NCBI GenBank assembly: GCA_964556895.1
Contig: CAZKYC010000010.1
Span: forward strand, 11,792 to 75,791
Direction of reading: 5' to 3'
From: Hinthialibacter sp964556895
Lineage (GTDB): Bacteria > Hinthialibacterota > Hinthialibacteria > Hinthialibacterales > Hinthialibacteraceae
Length of the DNA stretch: 64,000 nucleotides
The translations under genes and the position numbers were made by a program. The notes under the pieces were generated by a model, which made no database searches, was not told the DNA's origin, and saw nothing but the letters and a program-made list of their open reading frames with translations. This document shows positions 35,188 through 44,962 of the stretch, piece after piece. Position 1 is the stretch's first letter. Each line of letters opens with the position of its first letter.

Positions 35188-36177
35188 ATGCAGGATATGG
35201 GGTTTGGAGACCTGTCGCGCGACGTCGTTCGCGCCGCCAAAGGCACTGTCTTGATGCGTCAGGGCGAAATGGGCAAATGCGCCTATTTCGTTGTTGAAGG
35301 CCGCCTGATGGTTGAGACCGAGATAGCCGGCCAATCCACTGTCATCGCTGAGATTTGCGCTCGCGACCTGGTGGGCGAATTGGCGATTTTAGATGATGCT
35401 CCGCGTTCGGCCACAGTCATTGTTGCTGAAGACGCGTTGTTGATTCCACTAAACAAACACCGCTTGCGGACGATTATTCGCCGTTCGCCCAACATCGCCG
35501 AACTTATTTTAAAGTTGCTGTGTCACAAACTGCGTAACACACATAAATTGATCAGCCATCAGATAGATTTAAACAACGCCCATATCTGGATGAAAGTCGG
35601 TCCTCTTCTCAACTTGGTCGCCAAAGCCTCGACTGACCCAAACCAGCGGTTCACTATCATGGTCGAACAATTGGGCTCCGTTCTCGAAACGCCAGATAAC
35701 GTTACCATTGATATTCTTCAACGGCTTGCCAAGGTTCACTTAATCAAACTCGCCAGCGGCGAAATCACGTCAATCAACACCGAACAGATTGAGCCCGTAT
35801 TAAACCAACTTCGCGAAGAATTTTTGAATGAACCGTTTGGCGAACCCACGTTAGCGAAAGAGTTTCAGGCGATCCATATCATTTTAAACAATTGCGTCCC
35901 CAACCCGCCAAGCTCGCCGCGAATGGATATCCCTCGCCAGAATCTGGTTGCGATGCTGATGCAGTCGAATCTGTGGGCCAAACTTCACCCATCGTTTCAA
36001 GAGCAACGGGCTGAGATGATGGTCAAGACACTCGTAGACACCGGAATGATCGAGACAAAACCTCAAGACTCAGAGATGCTGGTGCTTGATTTAGAGATGC
36101 TGAGACAGTTCCCGCGGCCCGACAAAGATCTGGCGATCTATGATTTTGTCAGGAAGACGCTGTTAAGCTTACAATAA
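35188..36177 (+). CDS. Cyclic nucleotide-binding domain protein with novel C-terminal region
   Basis: A 329-residue protein. Residues about 1-115 are a CRP-type cNMP-binding barrel: GTVLMRQGEMGKCAYFVVEGRL, then the phosphate-binding cassette VGELAILDDAPRSATV with the Arg-Ser-Ala pair typical of cAMP/cGMP binding. Residues about 115-140 look like a dimer helix. The remaining about 190 residues do not show a standard CRP helix-turn-helix. There are two helical segments with winged-helix-like spacing (MVEQLGSVLETPDNVTIDIL, and RQNLVAMLMQSNLWAKL), but I cannot name the domain. GGACGAGG precedes ATG 35188. It may be a regulator or a signalling protein; no adenylate cyclase is nearby. Confidence 0.75.
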   Translation: MQDMGFGDLSRDVVRAAKGTVLMRQGEMGKCAYFVVEGRLMVETEIAGQSTVIAEICARDLVGELAILDDAPRSATVIVAEDALLIPLNKHRLRTIIRRSPNIAELILKLLCHKLRNTHKLISHQIDLNNAHIWMKVGPLLNLVAKASTDPNQRFTIMVEQLGSVLETPDNVTIDILQRLAKVHLIKLASGEITSINTEQIEPVLNQLREEFLNEPFGEPTLAKEFQAIHIILNNCVPNPPSSPRMDIPRQNLVAMLMQSNLWAKLHPSFQEQRAEMMVKTLVDTGMIETKPQDSEMLVLDLEMLRQFPRPDKDLAIYDFVRKTLLSLQ

Positions 36178-36208
36178 CTCTTTCCCCCCTATATAGTTAT
36201 GAAGTTAC

Positions 36209-36238
36209 TTGACGGTGAAGATTCTCTTTGACTATAAT
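36209..36238 (+). promoter_or_regulatory. Near-consensus sigma-70 promoter
   Basis: TTGACG (36209-36214), an 18-base spacer, and a perfect TATAAT (36233-36238). The predicted transcript start near 36245 gives a leader of about 48 bases to ATG 36293. Its position shows that the longer in-frame start at 36209 cannot be translated from this transcript. Confidence 0.7.
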
Positions 36239-36292
36239 TATGGTTTAGAGAGAACTTTTGCAATTAAACAGAAACTTGTTTCGAGGACTATT

Positions 36293-37096
<804 letters not shown>

Positions 37097-37126
37097 TCTG
37101 CGTACACACACTCTACCAGCAGGTAT

Positions 37127-37152
37127 AAAGAGCGGTCTTATGGCCGCTCTTT
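37127..37152 (+). terminator. Hairpin terminator after the glycine-rich protein gene
   Basis: AAAGAGCGG (37127-37135) and CCGCTCTTT (37144-37152) form a 9-bp perfect stem with an 8-base loop and a short T-run, 30 bases after the stop codon. Confidence 0.65.
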
Positions 37153-37168
37153 TCATTATCAGGCCCTT

Positions 37169-37864
37169 ATGACAACGACTTTCACCAACGTATTTTTCGC
37201 CGACCTCCATCATCCGGGCGGGGTCGATGAAGAAGTCAACCAACTGTTTGACGACATGCCGTCAGACACATCCCGCCTTTTTTTTCTGGGTGATATTTTT
37301 CATTTCTGGGTCAATGACCCAGCATTCATCGAAGGCCGCTACAAAGAGTTTCTCGCCCAACTCGAAACATTGGCGAAGAACGGCATGCAACTTTTTTTCA
37401 TCGAAGGCAACCGCGACTTTCTCGCTTCCCATTACCTGGACAGCCAGCCCTGGATCGATGTTCTCGGAAACCCCTCTGTCATCGACCTGGCGGGCCGCGC
37501 CGTCTATATCGGCCACGGCGATGAATTGTGTTGGAACGACTGGGCCTACCAGATGTACAAAGGCTTTATCCGCAGCAAACCGTTGCGAACTCTCGCCGAC
37601 CGCATGCCCTCCTCATGGAAGATGAAGGCGGTCCAGGGTATGGCGAACGCCAGCGAAACGATCGTTTCGTCAAAGTCTCATTTGACCCTGGCCGTGCCCC
37701 AGCGCGCCTATGAGCAGGTCGCCTCAACCGGCATTGACGCCATCATTCACGGCCATGTTCACGACACCTACCAAAAGGCCATTCAGGTGGATGGCCGTGA
37801 GACGACGATATATAGTTTTGGCTGGAAAAACGGCAAACGCAACTTGATCCACTTTGAAGGCTGA
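37169..37864 (+). CDS. lpxH: UDP-2,3-diacylglucosamine diphosphatase-like metallophosphoesterase (LpxH family)
   Basis: LpxH cleaves UDP-2,3-diacylglucosamine to lipid X in lipid A synthesis, on the cytoplasmic side. The 231-residue product has the calcineurin-like metal motifs in order: FFADLHH (Asp12, His14), FLGDIFHFW, IEGNRDF, VYIGHGDEL and IIHGHVHDTY. FHFW and the GNRDF context are typical of LpxH/LpxH2 rather than generic phosphoesterases, and the length fits (about 240). With the MsbA-like exporter, this supports a diderm cell with lipid A. It starts 17 bases after the preceding terminator; no strong promoter or ribosome site is visible. Confidence 0.83.
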   Translation: MTTTFTNVFFADLHHPGGVDEEVNQLFDDMPSDTSRLFFLGDIFHFWVNDPAFIEGRYKEFLAQLETLAKNGMQLFFIEGNRDFLASHYLDSQPWIDVLGNPSVIDLAGRAVYIGHGDELCWNDWAYQMYKGFIRSKPLRTLADRMPSSWKMKAVQGMANASETIVSSKSHLTLAVPQRAYEQVASTGIDAIIHGHVHDTYQKAIQVDGRETTIYSFGWKNGKRNLIHFEG

Positions 37865-37912
37865 GCCAAATTCCGATAGAATAGTAAAATTCATTTGTTG
37901 AGAGAGGCGCCC

Positions 37913-38398
37913 ATGCCGCTACGCACAAAGATTCTCGATCTCCTCGAACGCGATGCGCGAATTTCACACAGCGACATCGCCGTGATGATTGGCGAAGAAG
38001 AGAAAACCATCGCCAATGAAGTCGAAGCGATGGAAAAAGAAGGCGTCATTCTCGCCTACAAAACAATCGTCAACCCAGAACGGTCAGCCGATAAAGTGAC
38101 CTGTTTGATTGAAGTGTCGGTTCAACCCGAGCGCGACTTTGGGTTTGATAAAATCGCAGAGCGAATTTATAAATTTCCTGAAGTCTCGACCGTCTTTCTG
38201 GTGTCAGGCCGCTATGATCTGTTGGTGCTCATCGAAGCGGACGGCATGAGGCACATCGCCGATTTTATCTCGGAAAAACTATCAACATTGCCCAACGTTC
38301 GTTCGACGTCTTCACATTTCTTGCTCAAGAAGTACAAAGAACTGGGAACTGTTCTGGTAGAAAATGGCGAACACGACCGCATCCCGGTGTCGCCGTAA
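37913..38398 (+). CDS. Lrp/AsnC family transcriptional regulator
   Basis: A 161-residue regulator. ATG 37913 has AGAGAGG five bases upstream and is preferred over TTG 37895. Residues 1-50 form the DNA-binding winged helix (ILDLLERDARISHSDIAVMIG, then VEAMEKEGVILAYKTIV); residues about 65-145 are the RAM/AsnC ligand domain (PEVSTVFLVSGRYDLLVLIEADG). The gene sits 35 bases before an aminotransferase gene. The same pairing exists in Bacillus (yugG-patA), suggesting that it senses an amino acid and controls its neighbour. Confidence 0.9.
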   Translation: MPLRTKILDLLERDARISHSDIAVMIGEEEKTIANEVEAMEKEGVILAYKTIVNPERSADKVTCLIEVSVQPERDFGFDKIAERIYKFPEVSTVFLVSGRYDLLVLIEADGMRHIADFISEKLSTLPNVRSTSSHFLLKKYKELGTVLVENGEHDRIPVSP

Positions 38399-38433
38399 CG
38401 TATTGCATTGATTTGCAGAAATGAATAATTTCG

Positions 38434-39630
38434 ATGAATTCAGCCTCGTTACAACCCGTTAACAAGCCTTCAGCGGCCCCATCGCGCATCAACGCGGTGG
38501 TGGAGGCCATGCCGCCGTCGGGCATCCGTAAGTTTTTTGATCTGGTGATGGGCCGCAGCGGCGTGATCTCGCTCGGCGTCGGCGAACCAGACTTCGTCAC
38601 TCCCTGGCATATCTGTGAAGCGGGCATCCACTCGATTGAGACGGGCCGCACCAGTTACTCGCCCAACAACGGTCTGCCCGCGTTGCGTGAAGAACTCGCA
38701 GTCTATTTGAAAAACCACCACAAGGCTGACTTTTCGCCTGATACCCAAATTTTAATTACTGCTGGCGGCAGCGAAGCGCTCGACGTCGCTTTTCGGGCCA
38801 TCCTCGAACCCGGCGATGAAGTGATTGTCATTGATCCATCGTTTGTCGCTTACGCTCCGCTCGCGGTCTTCGCGGGAGGGGTCGCGGTGCGCGTCCCGAC
38901 CAGCGCGCAAACGGGGTTTGTTCCGACTATGGAACAATTGCGCGAGGCGTTCACCGACCGCACGAAAGCCATCATTGTCAATTACCCAAACAACCCCACT
39001 GGCGCGGGCGTCACCCAAGACCAAGCGCAAGAGATTACGGAGTTTGTTCTAGAAACGAATTTGATTCTTATCAGCGACGAGATCTATCAACCGTTGAGTT
39101 ATGAAGAGGAAGCGCCCACCTTCGCGTCGCTGCCCGAAATACGCAACAACTTGATTTTGGTTCACGGGTTTTCAAAAGCCTGGGCGATGACAGGCTGGCG
39201 AATGGGGTTCGCCGCCGGCCCCGAAGACTTGATCGGCGGCATGAACAAGGTTCACCAATATTCATTAATGTGCGCACCCACCAACGCCCAGTTTGCGGCG
39301 ATTGAGGCCCTGAAACACGGCGCCGAACAAGTTGAGGCCATGAGAAAAGAATACGATGCGCGCCGCCGCTTCGTCGTCCACCACTTTAACCGTCTGGGGT
39401 TGGATTGCCTCTCGCCCAAGGGCGCGTTTTATGCGTTTCCTTCCATCCAAAAATCCGGCTTGAGTTCAGAAGAGTTCGCCCATCGATTGCTTGAAGAACA
39501 AAACATCGCGGTGGTTCCAGGGACGGCGTTTGGCGAATGCGGCGAGGGGTACATCCGGTGTTCGTATGCCTCTTCGTTAAACAATCTGCGCACGGCGGTG
39601 AAACGAATCGAGGCCTTTTTAGCGGGTTAA
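38434..39630 (+). CDS. PLP-dependent aminotransferase, class I/II (PatA-like)
   Basis: A fold-type I aminotransferase moving an amino group between an amino acid and 2-oxoglutarate or pyruvate. The 398-residue protein has ISLGVGEPDFVTP (substrate arm), TAGGSEALDVAF, NYPNNPTGAG (Asn186), SDEIYQ (Asp215), and the Schiff-base Lys248 in GFSKAWAMTGWRMGF. The pattern matches the aspartate/alanine/N-acetyl-LL-diaminopimelate aminotransferase group (PatA, AlaT), and a dapA gene lies 1.4 kb further on. Its exact amino acid is uncertain. The stop shares four bases (TTAA) with the convergent HD-GYP gene. Confidence 0.9.
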   Translation: MNSASLQPVNKPSAAPSRINAVVEAMPPSGIRKFFDLVMGRSGVISLGVGEPDFVTPWHICEAGIHSIETGRTSYSPNNGLPALREELAVYLKNHHKADFSPDTQILITAGGSEALDVAFRAILEPGDEVIVIDPSFVAYAPLAVFAGGVAVRVPTSAQTGFVPTMEQLREAFTDRTKAIIVNYPNNPTGAGVTQDQAQEITEFVLETNLILISDEIYQPLSYEEEAPTFASLPEIRNNLILVHGFSKAWAMTGWRMGFAAGPEDLIGGMNKVHQYSLMCAPTNAQFAAIEALKHGAEQVEAMRKEYDARRRFVVHHFNRLGLDCLSPKGAFYAFPSIQKSGLSSEEFAHRLLEEQNIAVVPGTAFGECGEGYIRCSYASSLNNLRTAVKRIEAFLAG

Positions 39631-40772
39631 GCCGAGTTGGCTTCTTCAAATTGAGGCTGAGTGATTTGGTTGGAGTTGCGGTAAAACTCTTCTCCCCCTT
39701 CGTCAATCAATTGAATGACCGCATCTGCGATCATCGGGTCAAAGATGGCCCCCCGCTCTTGTTGATAAAACTCAACGATCTGCTTTTGGCTCCATGCGGG
39801 CTTATAACACCTGACCGCCGCCAGTGCGTCTAACACTTCAGCGGCCATCAAAATTCGGCTGTTAAAATGGGTCTCACTGCCTTTCAATCCTCGTGGATAT
39901 CCTGTTCCGTCAAACCGTTCATGGTGTTCATAGACATAGCGCCCGACTTCTTTCAGCCGGGGGATAGGCGCCAAAATCTGATAGCCGATTTCGACATGCT
40001 TTTTCATGAGAGCATATTCTTGTTGGGTCAAACTGCCGGGTTTCAGCAAGATCGAATCCGGTACGCCAATCTTTCCAATATCATGCAACTGGGCCGCCAA
40101 CCGAAGCCCTTGATGTTCGCTCTCATCAACGTCAAGCTGGTTGGCGATTGTGATCACAAGATTTGACACATGTTGCGCGTGGCCCTGAGTGTATGGGTCG
40201 CGGGCTTCGAGGGCTTTACTTAACGATTGGACTGCGTAAAACAAAAACTCGCTGAGCTCATTGGTCCGTTCTTCGACAAGTTCTTCCAACCCGGTTTGAT
40301 AACGCAGGTTGTCTAGCCGCAATTGGCGGTAATGGAGCGCCTTGGCGAGTGAAACCTTCGCCTCTTCAAAGTGAAATGGTTTTAACAAGAAATCAAATGC
40401 GCCAACCTTCACTGCATTGATGGTGTTATCAAGCGAGGGCTTTCCGGTCATTAACACAACGGGCGTGTATGGTCTCAGGCTTGAGATGACGCTGACCAAC
40501 TGGACCCCGCTTAAATGAGGCATGTTGATATCAGAAAGAACCAAATCAAGATCGCCGTCTTGTAGCCAGTCGATGATATCTCTTGGGTCTGTCGTTACCC
40601 GGCATTCGGCGCCCAGATCGGTTAAAAACTCCTTCATGATGTTGATGATCGGCTCTTCATCATCGGTGACGGCTATTTTGGCGCCGTCAAAGTGCTGATC
40701 AATATCATAAAGGTATGACGATGACGCGGGGAAAGATGTAAATTGATCAAAATCTGGACATTGATTTTTCAT
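39627..40772 (-). CDS. Response regulator with HD-GYP cyclic-di-GMP phosphodiesterase output
   Basis: A 381-residue two-component output protein. After a 30-residue N-terminal extension comes a receiver (KIAVTDDEEP, phospho-acceptor Asp in LVLSDINMPHLSG, VVLMTGKP, LLKPFHF). A coiled linker of about 40 residues leads to an HD-GYP domain with RDPYTQGHAQHVS, QLHDIGKIGVPDSILLKPG and HHERFDGTGYPRGL. Metal ligands and the GYP loop are all present, so c-di-GMP hydrolysis is likely. Such proteins control motility or biofilm formation. No kinase is adjacent. GGGA lies upstream of ATG 40772. Confidence 0.92.
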   Translation of the reverse strand: MKNQCPDFDQFTSFPASSSYLYDIDQHFDGAKIAVTDDEEPIINIMKEFLTDLGAECRVTTDPRDIIDWLQDGDLDLVLSDINMPHLSGVQLVSVISSLRPYTPVVLMTGKPSLDNTINAVKVGAFDFLLKPFHFEEAKVSLAKALHYRQLRLDNLRYQTGLEELVEERTNELSEFLFYAVQSLSKALEARDPYTQGHAQHVSNLVITIANQLDVDESEHQGLRLAAQLHDIGKIGVPDSILLKPGSLTQQEYALMKKHVEIGYQILAPIPRLKEVGRYVYEHHERFDGTGYPRGLKGSETHFNSRILMAAEVLDALAAVRCYKPAWSQKQIVEFYQQERGAIFDPMIADAVIQLIDEGGEEFYRNSNQITQPQFEEANSA

Positions 40773-40866
40773 TGAGTCCCGTCAACGAAATAATATTTGA
40801 TGACCCAAAACATATTGTACCTGTTCAAATGAAAAGCTTAGAGAAATTTTATGTAAATAGCGTTGG

Positions 40867-40895
40867 TTGACAGATAAACTGGGTTTTTTTAGTAT
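40867..40895 (+). promoter_or_regulatory. Putative dapA promoter
   Basis: A perfect TTGACA (40867-40872), a 17-base spacer, and TAGTAT (40890-40895, 4/6). The predicted leader to ATG 41010 is about 108 bases; I see no lysine riboswitch in that short leader. Confidence 0.42.
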
Positions 40896-41009
40896 CGCGA
40901 GTGTACAATAATGAGTCTTAATTCAGTGTAAAAAATTGATAAGTTAAGTAAATTGGGCGCACAACAATCACTGTGTTGCAGTGATTTGCAGAGGAAAGGA
41001 TTATACATC

Positions 41010-41927
41010 ATGTTTACAGGTTCAGCCGTCGCATTGGTCACGCCATTTTCAGGAGACGCCATTGATTATAAAGCCCTCGAAAGCTTGATCGACTTTCATG
41101 CCAATGCAGGCACTGAATGCATCCTGGTCTGCGGTACGACAGGGGAGTCAGCGACGCTAACTCACCAAGAACACAAAGAGTTAATTCAACACAGCGCCGA
41201 CTATATCCGCTCGATTCGGGGTGAAACCCCTTACCCTATCCTCATGGCGGGAACAGGAAGCAACAGCACCAAAGAAGCCCTTGAACTCACACAAGGCGCC
41301 AAAGACGCGAACGCTGATTGTGCGCTGTTAATTTCTCCATACTATAACAAACCGACTCAACAGGGCCTGCTTGAACATTTTCGTATCATTGCGCGTAAAG
41401 TCGACATTCCCCAGGTTGTTTATAACATCCAGGGGCGTACAGCGATCAACATTCAAACCGATACCATGGTTGCTTTGTCAGAAGAAAAGAACATCATCGG
41501 CGTCAAAGAAGCCAGTGGAAATTTAGACCAGGTGTCTGAAGTCATTCGTCGAACCCCGGATGACTTTTATGTGTGGTCGGGCGACGACGGCCTGACCCTG
41601 CCCATTCTTTCGCTGGGCGGGCATGGCGTTATTTCGGTTGCGGCCAACATTGTACCCAAAGAGGTTCGCGCCTTGGTTCATGCATACCTCAATGGCGACC
41701 ATGATGAAGCCATGCGTCTTCACTATGACTACGCGGTGTTAAACTCGACGTTGTTCATTGAGACCAACCCCATCCCAGTAAAAACAGCGGTGAATTTGAT
41801 GAGCGCGAACACCCACCATGGGTTGCCTCATTGCGGTGAGTTTCGCCTGCCGCTTGTTCCTTTATCGCCCAATAACCTTGAGCAGTTGAAAACCGTTTTA
41901 CAACAATACAAACTCATTGCCGCGTAA
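41010..41927 (+). CDS. dapA: 4-hydroxy-tetrahydrodipicolinate synthase
   Basis: The first committed step to lysine and diaminopimelate, condensing pyruvate with aspartate semialdehyde. ATG 41010 with GAGGAAAGGA upstream gives 305 residues; the longer frame from 40953 adds no homologous sequence. The TIM barrel shows CGTTGE (42-46), ISPYYNKPTQQG, Tyr138 in VVYNI, Arg143, and Schiff-base Lys166 in GVKEASG. The usual YNVPGRT reads YNIQGRT, a Pro-to-Gln change next to the active site that looks tolerable. A TPR protein gene follows after 20 bases on the same strand. Confidence 0.94.
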   Translation: MFTGSAVALVTPFSGDAIDYKALESLIDFHANAGTECILVCGTTGESATLTHQEHKELIQHSADYIRSIRGETPYPILMAGTGSNSTKEALELTQGAKDANADCALLISPYYNKPTQQGLLEHFRIIARKVDIPQVVYNIQGRTAINIQTDTMVALSEEKNIIGVKEASGNLDQVSEVIRRTPDDFYVWSGDDGLTLPILSLGGHGVISVAANIVPKEVRALVHAYLNGDHDEAMRLHYDYAVLNSTLFIETNPIPVKTAVNLMSANTHHGLPHCGEFRLPLVPLSPNNLEQLKTVLQQYKLIAA

Positions 41928-41947
41928 GAGAGACAAAACCAACGAAT

Positions 41948-44482
41948 ATGGCATATCCATTTGGTTGTATTCAACGCCTGGCGTTAATCGTTCTTCTTTG
42001 CGTAGTGAGCGTGTTGACTAGCGAAGCCCAAGAACAGGCGCCGTCTTTATCGTTAGAGGATGTTGAAGAAGCCCGCAGGCTGATCTTATCCGACCAGGTC
42101 GACCTCAAGTCGCGCGTCGATTTGGCGAAGCGGTTGTCTATTCTATTTGAACAAATTGGCCGTCCCGAAACTGCGCGTAAGTTAACGCTTGACTTTATCG
42201 CGTCAGCCAACGACCAGTTTCGTTCAACCTCAACGCCGCCCTCCGGCGCCGGCGATTGGGGCCAAATCGCTGAGACCATCCATGCAGGCAAATACAACAC
42301 TGCCGCAAAAGCGATTGCCGCCCGGCTCGAAAAAAGTTCGTCAACATCATCAAACCCAACTGCGATAGTTCTCGCCTTGAAATCGGATGACATGCTGACG
42401 GCGTACCAATTGTTTTATGAGGAACTCGCGACGGGCGTTCGCAGCGCTTATTCGGATTATTTTTTGAGTATTTTGGCGGCGCGAGAAAAGCGGGTGAGTG
42501 AAGCCGCCCAACTAATGAAACAGGCTGAGGGCAGGCTAAGCCCAGAGCGGTTGAACCAATGGGTCGCAATGGACCGGGCGAAGCTAGCCACTGTGATGAA
42601 AGACTATGAAGTCGCAGAAACGTTGTTGAAAGCGTTATTGAAAGAGGCGCCCGACGATCCACATATTATGTATTTGTATTTGCTGTTTGATTTTGCCCGC
42701 GGCCAAAAAGACCAGGCGGGGCGGCGGCTTCTACAACTTGTCCCAAAACTCAAACCAGATCCATACCTGCTCGCCCAGGCGGCGACATTGGCTGTCCGGC
42801 TTAACGAACTCGACACCGCCGCGGCCATTCTAGAAACCCACGAACCAAATATTGAAAGCAACCGCGACTTTTATGAAGCCTTCGCTCTGGTCAAAAAAGC
42901 CCAGGGCAAGCCCAGCGAAGCGGACGACTATGTCAAAAAAGCCAACCAAATGAAAGAAACCCGCGTCGCGGTCGAAGCCCGCGGCGAACAAGAACGCCTG
43001 CTCAGCCAAGCGCTGGCCTCAGCGCGAAAAAGCAGCGGGCCGTCAACCGCAGAGATGGACGGCGTCACGCCCGTTTCAAAGGCCTATCTCTACTTACTCG
43101 AAAACAAGCCGAAAATGGCCGAAGCGGCGTTGCTGCAACGAATCCAATCGGGCGATGCGGAACCGACAGAGTATAGTATTCTTCAAACCATCCAACGCAG
43201 GTCAAACAAACTAGGCGGCGCCATAACGACGCTGCAGCAACTAAAAAAAGCCCATCCAACCTTTCAGCCTTATGTTGTGTTGAGCCTCTTGGCTGACTAC
43301 TGTGTTCGCGCCAACGACCCAAAACAAGCCCAAACCTATTACCAAGAGTTGGTCAAGATGTTCCCTGAGTCAAACCAGGCCAAGGCGGCGAAACAGTGGT
43401 TAGACAACAACCAACTTGCCCCTTCGGTCACGATGCCAATAAAACCATCAACCATTTTGACTCGGTATCCCAATTACGGGGCGCCCTTCGCCCTCTCAGA
43501 AATCATCAACTATTGGGATGAATCGACTACGTTTTCGAAAGTGTCGACAGCGCTTGGGGTTTCTGCCGACCGCAGCATCCAATTTCACCAATTGGTTCCG
43601 ATCATTCTCAATGGTTCGAGCCTTGAGATTCACCCGGTCGCCCCAACTTTTGAGGCCTTGTCCGCCATCTTAAATGCAGGCGTTCCGGTCATTCTGTGTT
43701 ATAGCGATCTGTTTGGTTCGCAACTCATAGAATCGGTCTTGTTGTTAGTGGGGTTTGATTCATCCCAGCGGGTGGTTTACGCCGAAGGCGTACGTGGCGA
43801 CGATCCTCATGTGTTAACGGAAGCCGAACTGGCTTCGGGCATCGGTCTGGCCCTTCATCCAGGCACAGTCAACATGCCAGACAACGAGACCGCCCAAACG
43901 GCGTTGGCCTTGGGCGCCGACCAGGTTCGATTAAATCTCGACGCCATCATGTTGGAACGTGAAGAAATTGAGTCCTCAGATTCCTTTACCAATAAAATGA
44001 AATCGGTTGCAAAAGAATCCGGGGTTGAGCATGTCCCACTTCAAATAGCGTACGCCCGCTGGTTGGTGCGGCGCGGTCAACCGCAAGAAACCATTGAGTA
44101 TCTGGACGCCATCAAAGCAAACTGTAATTCAATTGGCGAGTATCACTTTTTACGCACCCATTATTATTACAGCCAAAAAGACTACGCGAACGCGCACATC
44201 AACATTCAATCGGCTCTCGACCTTCAGCCCCAACACCCACGTTGGAGTTTAGCGCTTGCGCGGGTGTTGTATACGCAAGACAAAATCGATAACGCGATAG
44301 AAACGTGTGAAGAAATCTGCAGGCAACACCCAGAAGACTTAACCGCCGCCGTGTATTTGCTTTCGCTGTATGAAAAGACGGGAAATACAGAAAAACTCCA
44401 ACAAGAAACTCAACGCGTCAAAGAGGCGTTGAGCATCGACGACCTTCCGCTTGGCGGCCCGGCGGAGCCAAAACCTGAGTAG
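41948..44482 (+). CDS. Exported TPR protein with degenerate C39-like domain
   Basis: An 844-residue protein with a signal peptide (LALIVLLCVVSVLTSEAQ). Residues about 30-490 are helical with tetratricopeptide-like repeats. Residues about 500-640 resemble the papain-like C39 fold (PNYGAPFALSEIINYWDE, AGVPVILCYSD, SVLLLVGFDSSQRVVYAEG), but the cysteine of the DCGP motif is absent (GAP) and the histidine position before LLLVGFD is not His. It is therefore probably a binding, non-proteolytic C39-like module. More TPR units follow (about 690-820: YHFLRTHYYYSQKDYANAHI). Such proteins may scaffold or bind peptides in the periplasm. No specific role is known. It may be co-transcribed with dapA. Confidence 0.75.
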   Translation: MAYPFGCIQRLALIVLLCVVSVLTSEAQEQAPSLSLEDVEEARRLILSDQVDLKSRVDLAKRLSILFEQIGRPETARKLTLDFIASANDQFRSTSTPPSGAGDWGQIAETIHAGKYNTAAKAIAARLEKSSSTSSNPTAIVLALKSDDMLTAYQLFYEELATGVRSAYSDYFLSILAAREKRVSEAAQLMKQAEGRLSPERLNQWVAMDRAKLATVMKDYEVAETLLKALLKEAPDDPHIMYLYLLFDFARGQKDQAGRRLLQLVPKLKPDPYLLAQAATLAVRLNELDTAAAILETHEPNIESNRDFYEAFALVKKAQGKPSEADDYVKKANQMKETRVAVEARGEQERLLSQALASARKSSGPSTAEMDGVTPVSKAYLYLLENKPKMAEAALLQRIQSGDAEPTEYSILQTIQRRSNKLGGAITTLQQLKKAHPTFQPYVVLSLLADYCVRANDPKQAQTYYQELVKMFPESNQAKAAKQWLDNNQLAPSVTMPIKPSTILTRYPNYGAPFALSEIINYWDESTTFSKVSTALGVSADRSIQFHQLVPIILNGSSLEIHPVAPTFEALSAILNAGVPVILCYSDLFGSQLIESVLLLVGFDSSQRVVYAEGVRGDDPHVLTEAELASGIGLALHPGTVNMPDNETAQTALALGADQVRLNLDAIMLEREEIESSDSFTNKMKSVAKESGVEHVPLQIAYARWLVRRGQPQETIEYLDAIKANCNSIGEYHFLRTHYYYSQKDYANAHINIQSALDLQPQHPRWSLALARVLYTQDKIDNAIETCEEICRQHPEDLTAAVYLLSLYEKTGNTEKLQQETQRVKEALSIDDLPLGGPAEPKPE

Positions 44483-44485
44483 CGC

Positions 44486-44896
44486 CTATTCAGATTGGTC
44501 TTCTTTCAACACCAGCGACGCTGAGTTGATACAGTAACGTTGATTGGTCGGCGCAGGGCCGTCGTCAAAGACATGGCCAAGGTGGGCGCCGCATTGGCTG
44601 CACAACACTTCTGTGCGTTCGTGGGCCAGGCTGTGGTCAGGTTCGGTGGTCACACTGTCTTTTGCCACTGGCGCCCAAAAACTGGGCCACCCGGTACCTG
44701 AATTGTATTTGGTTGTTGAATTAAACAGCGAGTTGCCGCAACACACACACTGATATAAGCCAGTCTTTTTGCAGTCATGATATTCGCCCGTAAAGGCAGG
44801 CTCCGTACCTTTTTCACGCGCAACACGAAACTGCTCAGGGGTGAGTTGCTGTTTCCATTCATCATCTGACTTCTGAATTTTATAACTCACTGTCAT
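44486..44896 (-). CDS. msrB: Peptide methionine-R-sulfoxide reductase MsrB
   Basis: Reduces methionine-R-sulfoxide in oxidised proteins, with thioredoxin as donor. The 136-residue cytoplasmic protein has the zinc-binding cysteine pairs (Cys50/Cys53 in CVCC and Cys99/Cys102 in CSQC), TKYNSGTGWPSFW, GHVFDDGP and the catalytic Cys122 in RYCINSASL. The full domain is present with no MsrA fusion. It converges on the TPR gene, with three bases between stops. Upstream lies a gap carrying a family 1 repeat. Confidence 0.95.
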   Translation of the reverse strand: MTVSYKIQKSDDEWKQQLTPEQFRVAREKGTEPAFTGEYHDCKKTGLYQCVCCGNSLFNSTTKYNSGTGWPSFWAPVAKDSVTTEPDHSLAHERTEVLCSQCGAHLGHVFDDGPAPTNQRYCINSASLVLKEDQSE

Positions 44897-44962
44897 GGCC
44901 TCCCATTGTTCCGGCCCTCTATGGCCAATTTAATGGTATTACTGAATAGAATTCGTTAAAGC

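Noticed and set aside
40904..40909. TACAAT as the -10 partner of TTGACA at 40867
   Set aside because: The spacer would be 31 bases; TAGTAT at 40890 gives 17.
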